Assembly (NCBI GenBank): GCA_026389955.1
Contig: JAPLGY010000700.1
Coordinates: forward strand, 1 to 7,690
From: Caldilinea sp.
Lineage (GTDB): Bacteria; Chloroflexota; Anaerolineae; Caldilineales; Caldilineaceae
Direction of reading: 5' to 3'
Length of the DNA: 7,690 nt
Shown piece after piece: positions 7,647 through 7,690 of the stretch. The translations under genes and the position numbers were made by a program. Each line of letters starts with the position of its first letter. The stretch's first letter is position 1. The notes beneath the pieces are model-generated. The model saw nothing but the letters and a program-made list of their open reading frames with translations, did not search any database and was not told where the DNA came from.

Positions 7647-7690
7647 GTGCCTCCCTGCTCGCCCAGATATGGGTCCAGTTGCGAGCCAGC

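Noticed and set aside
7643..7690. Possible start of a further gene at the right edge (frame reading [16 protein letters not shown])
   Set aside because: It looks mildly coding but has no clear start codon or ribosome-binding site and only 48 bases are visible.

Overview
The window is G+C-rich bacterial DNA (about two thirds G+C by eye), and every credible gene lies on the + strand. The gene set is an AmaP/Asp23-like membrane protein next to ScpB, a DUF2207 membrane protein, and a small membrane protein with a zinc ribbon, alongside multi-membrane-spanning sugar-transfer proteins. Together with the TATAAT-type -10 boxes, this best fits a Chloroflexota-type bacterium. That placement is inferred from protein style; no marker gene settles it.

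Left part (1-4055): the 3' portion of a GT-C/GT39-like membrane glycosyltransferase is joined by an ATGA overlap to a 929-residue YfhO-family membrane protein. Both look like envelope-glycan enzymes that use lipid-linked sugars and act on the outer face of the membrane.

Middle (4014-5371): a TATAAT box lies in the last codons of the yfhO-like gene. It is followed by an AmaP-like protein with two membrane spans, whose GTG start overlaps the yfhO-like stop as GTGA. ScpB, the condensin-associated chromosome segregation factor, comes next. Its safe start is GTG 4829. However, another GTGA junction at 4621 and an open frame running up to a GGGG run at 4836-4839 suggest a longer ScpB with a one-base frame error. 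No scpA is visible.

Right part (5372-7690): a 95-base gap carries an extended -10 box (TGGTATGAT). It is followed by a DUF2207 gene with a signal peptide. That gene is broken near 6044-6058: the exported domain is in one frame, the membrane and cytoplasmic part is in another, and the linking stretch appears to be missing. Its Gly-rich tail is also abnormal and runs 317 bases into the next gene. The last complete gene encodes a 182-residue protein with two membrane spans, a winged-helix-like segment and a C-terminal CPxC...CPxC zinc ribbon. The final 44 bases hold no gene I can support.

I see no mobile elements, CRISPR arrays, tRNA or rRNA genes. The points most worth checking are the broken DUF2207 gene, the ScpB N-terminus, and the small membrane/winged-helix/zinc-ribbon protein.
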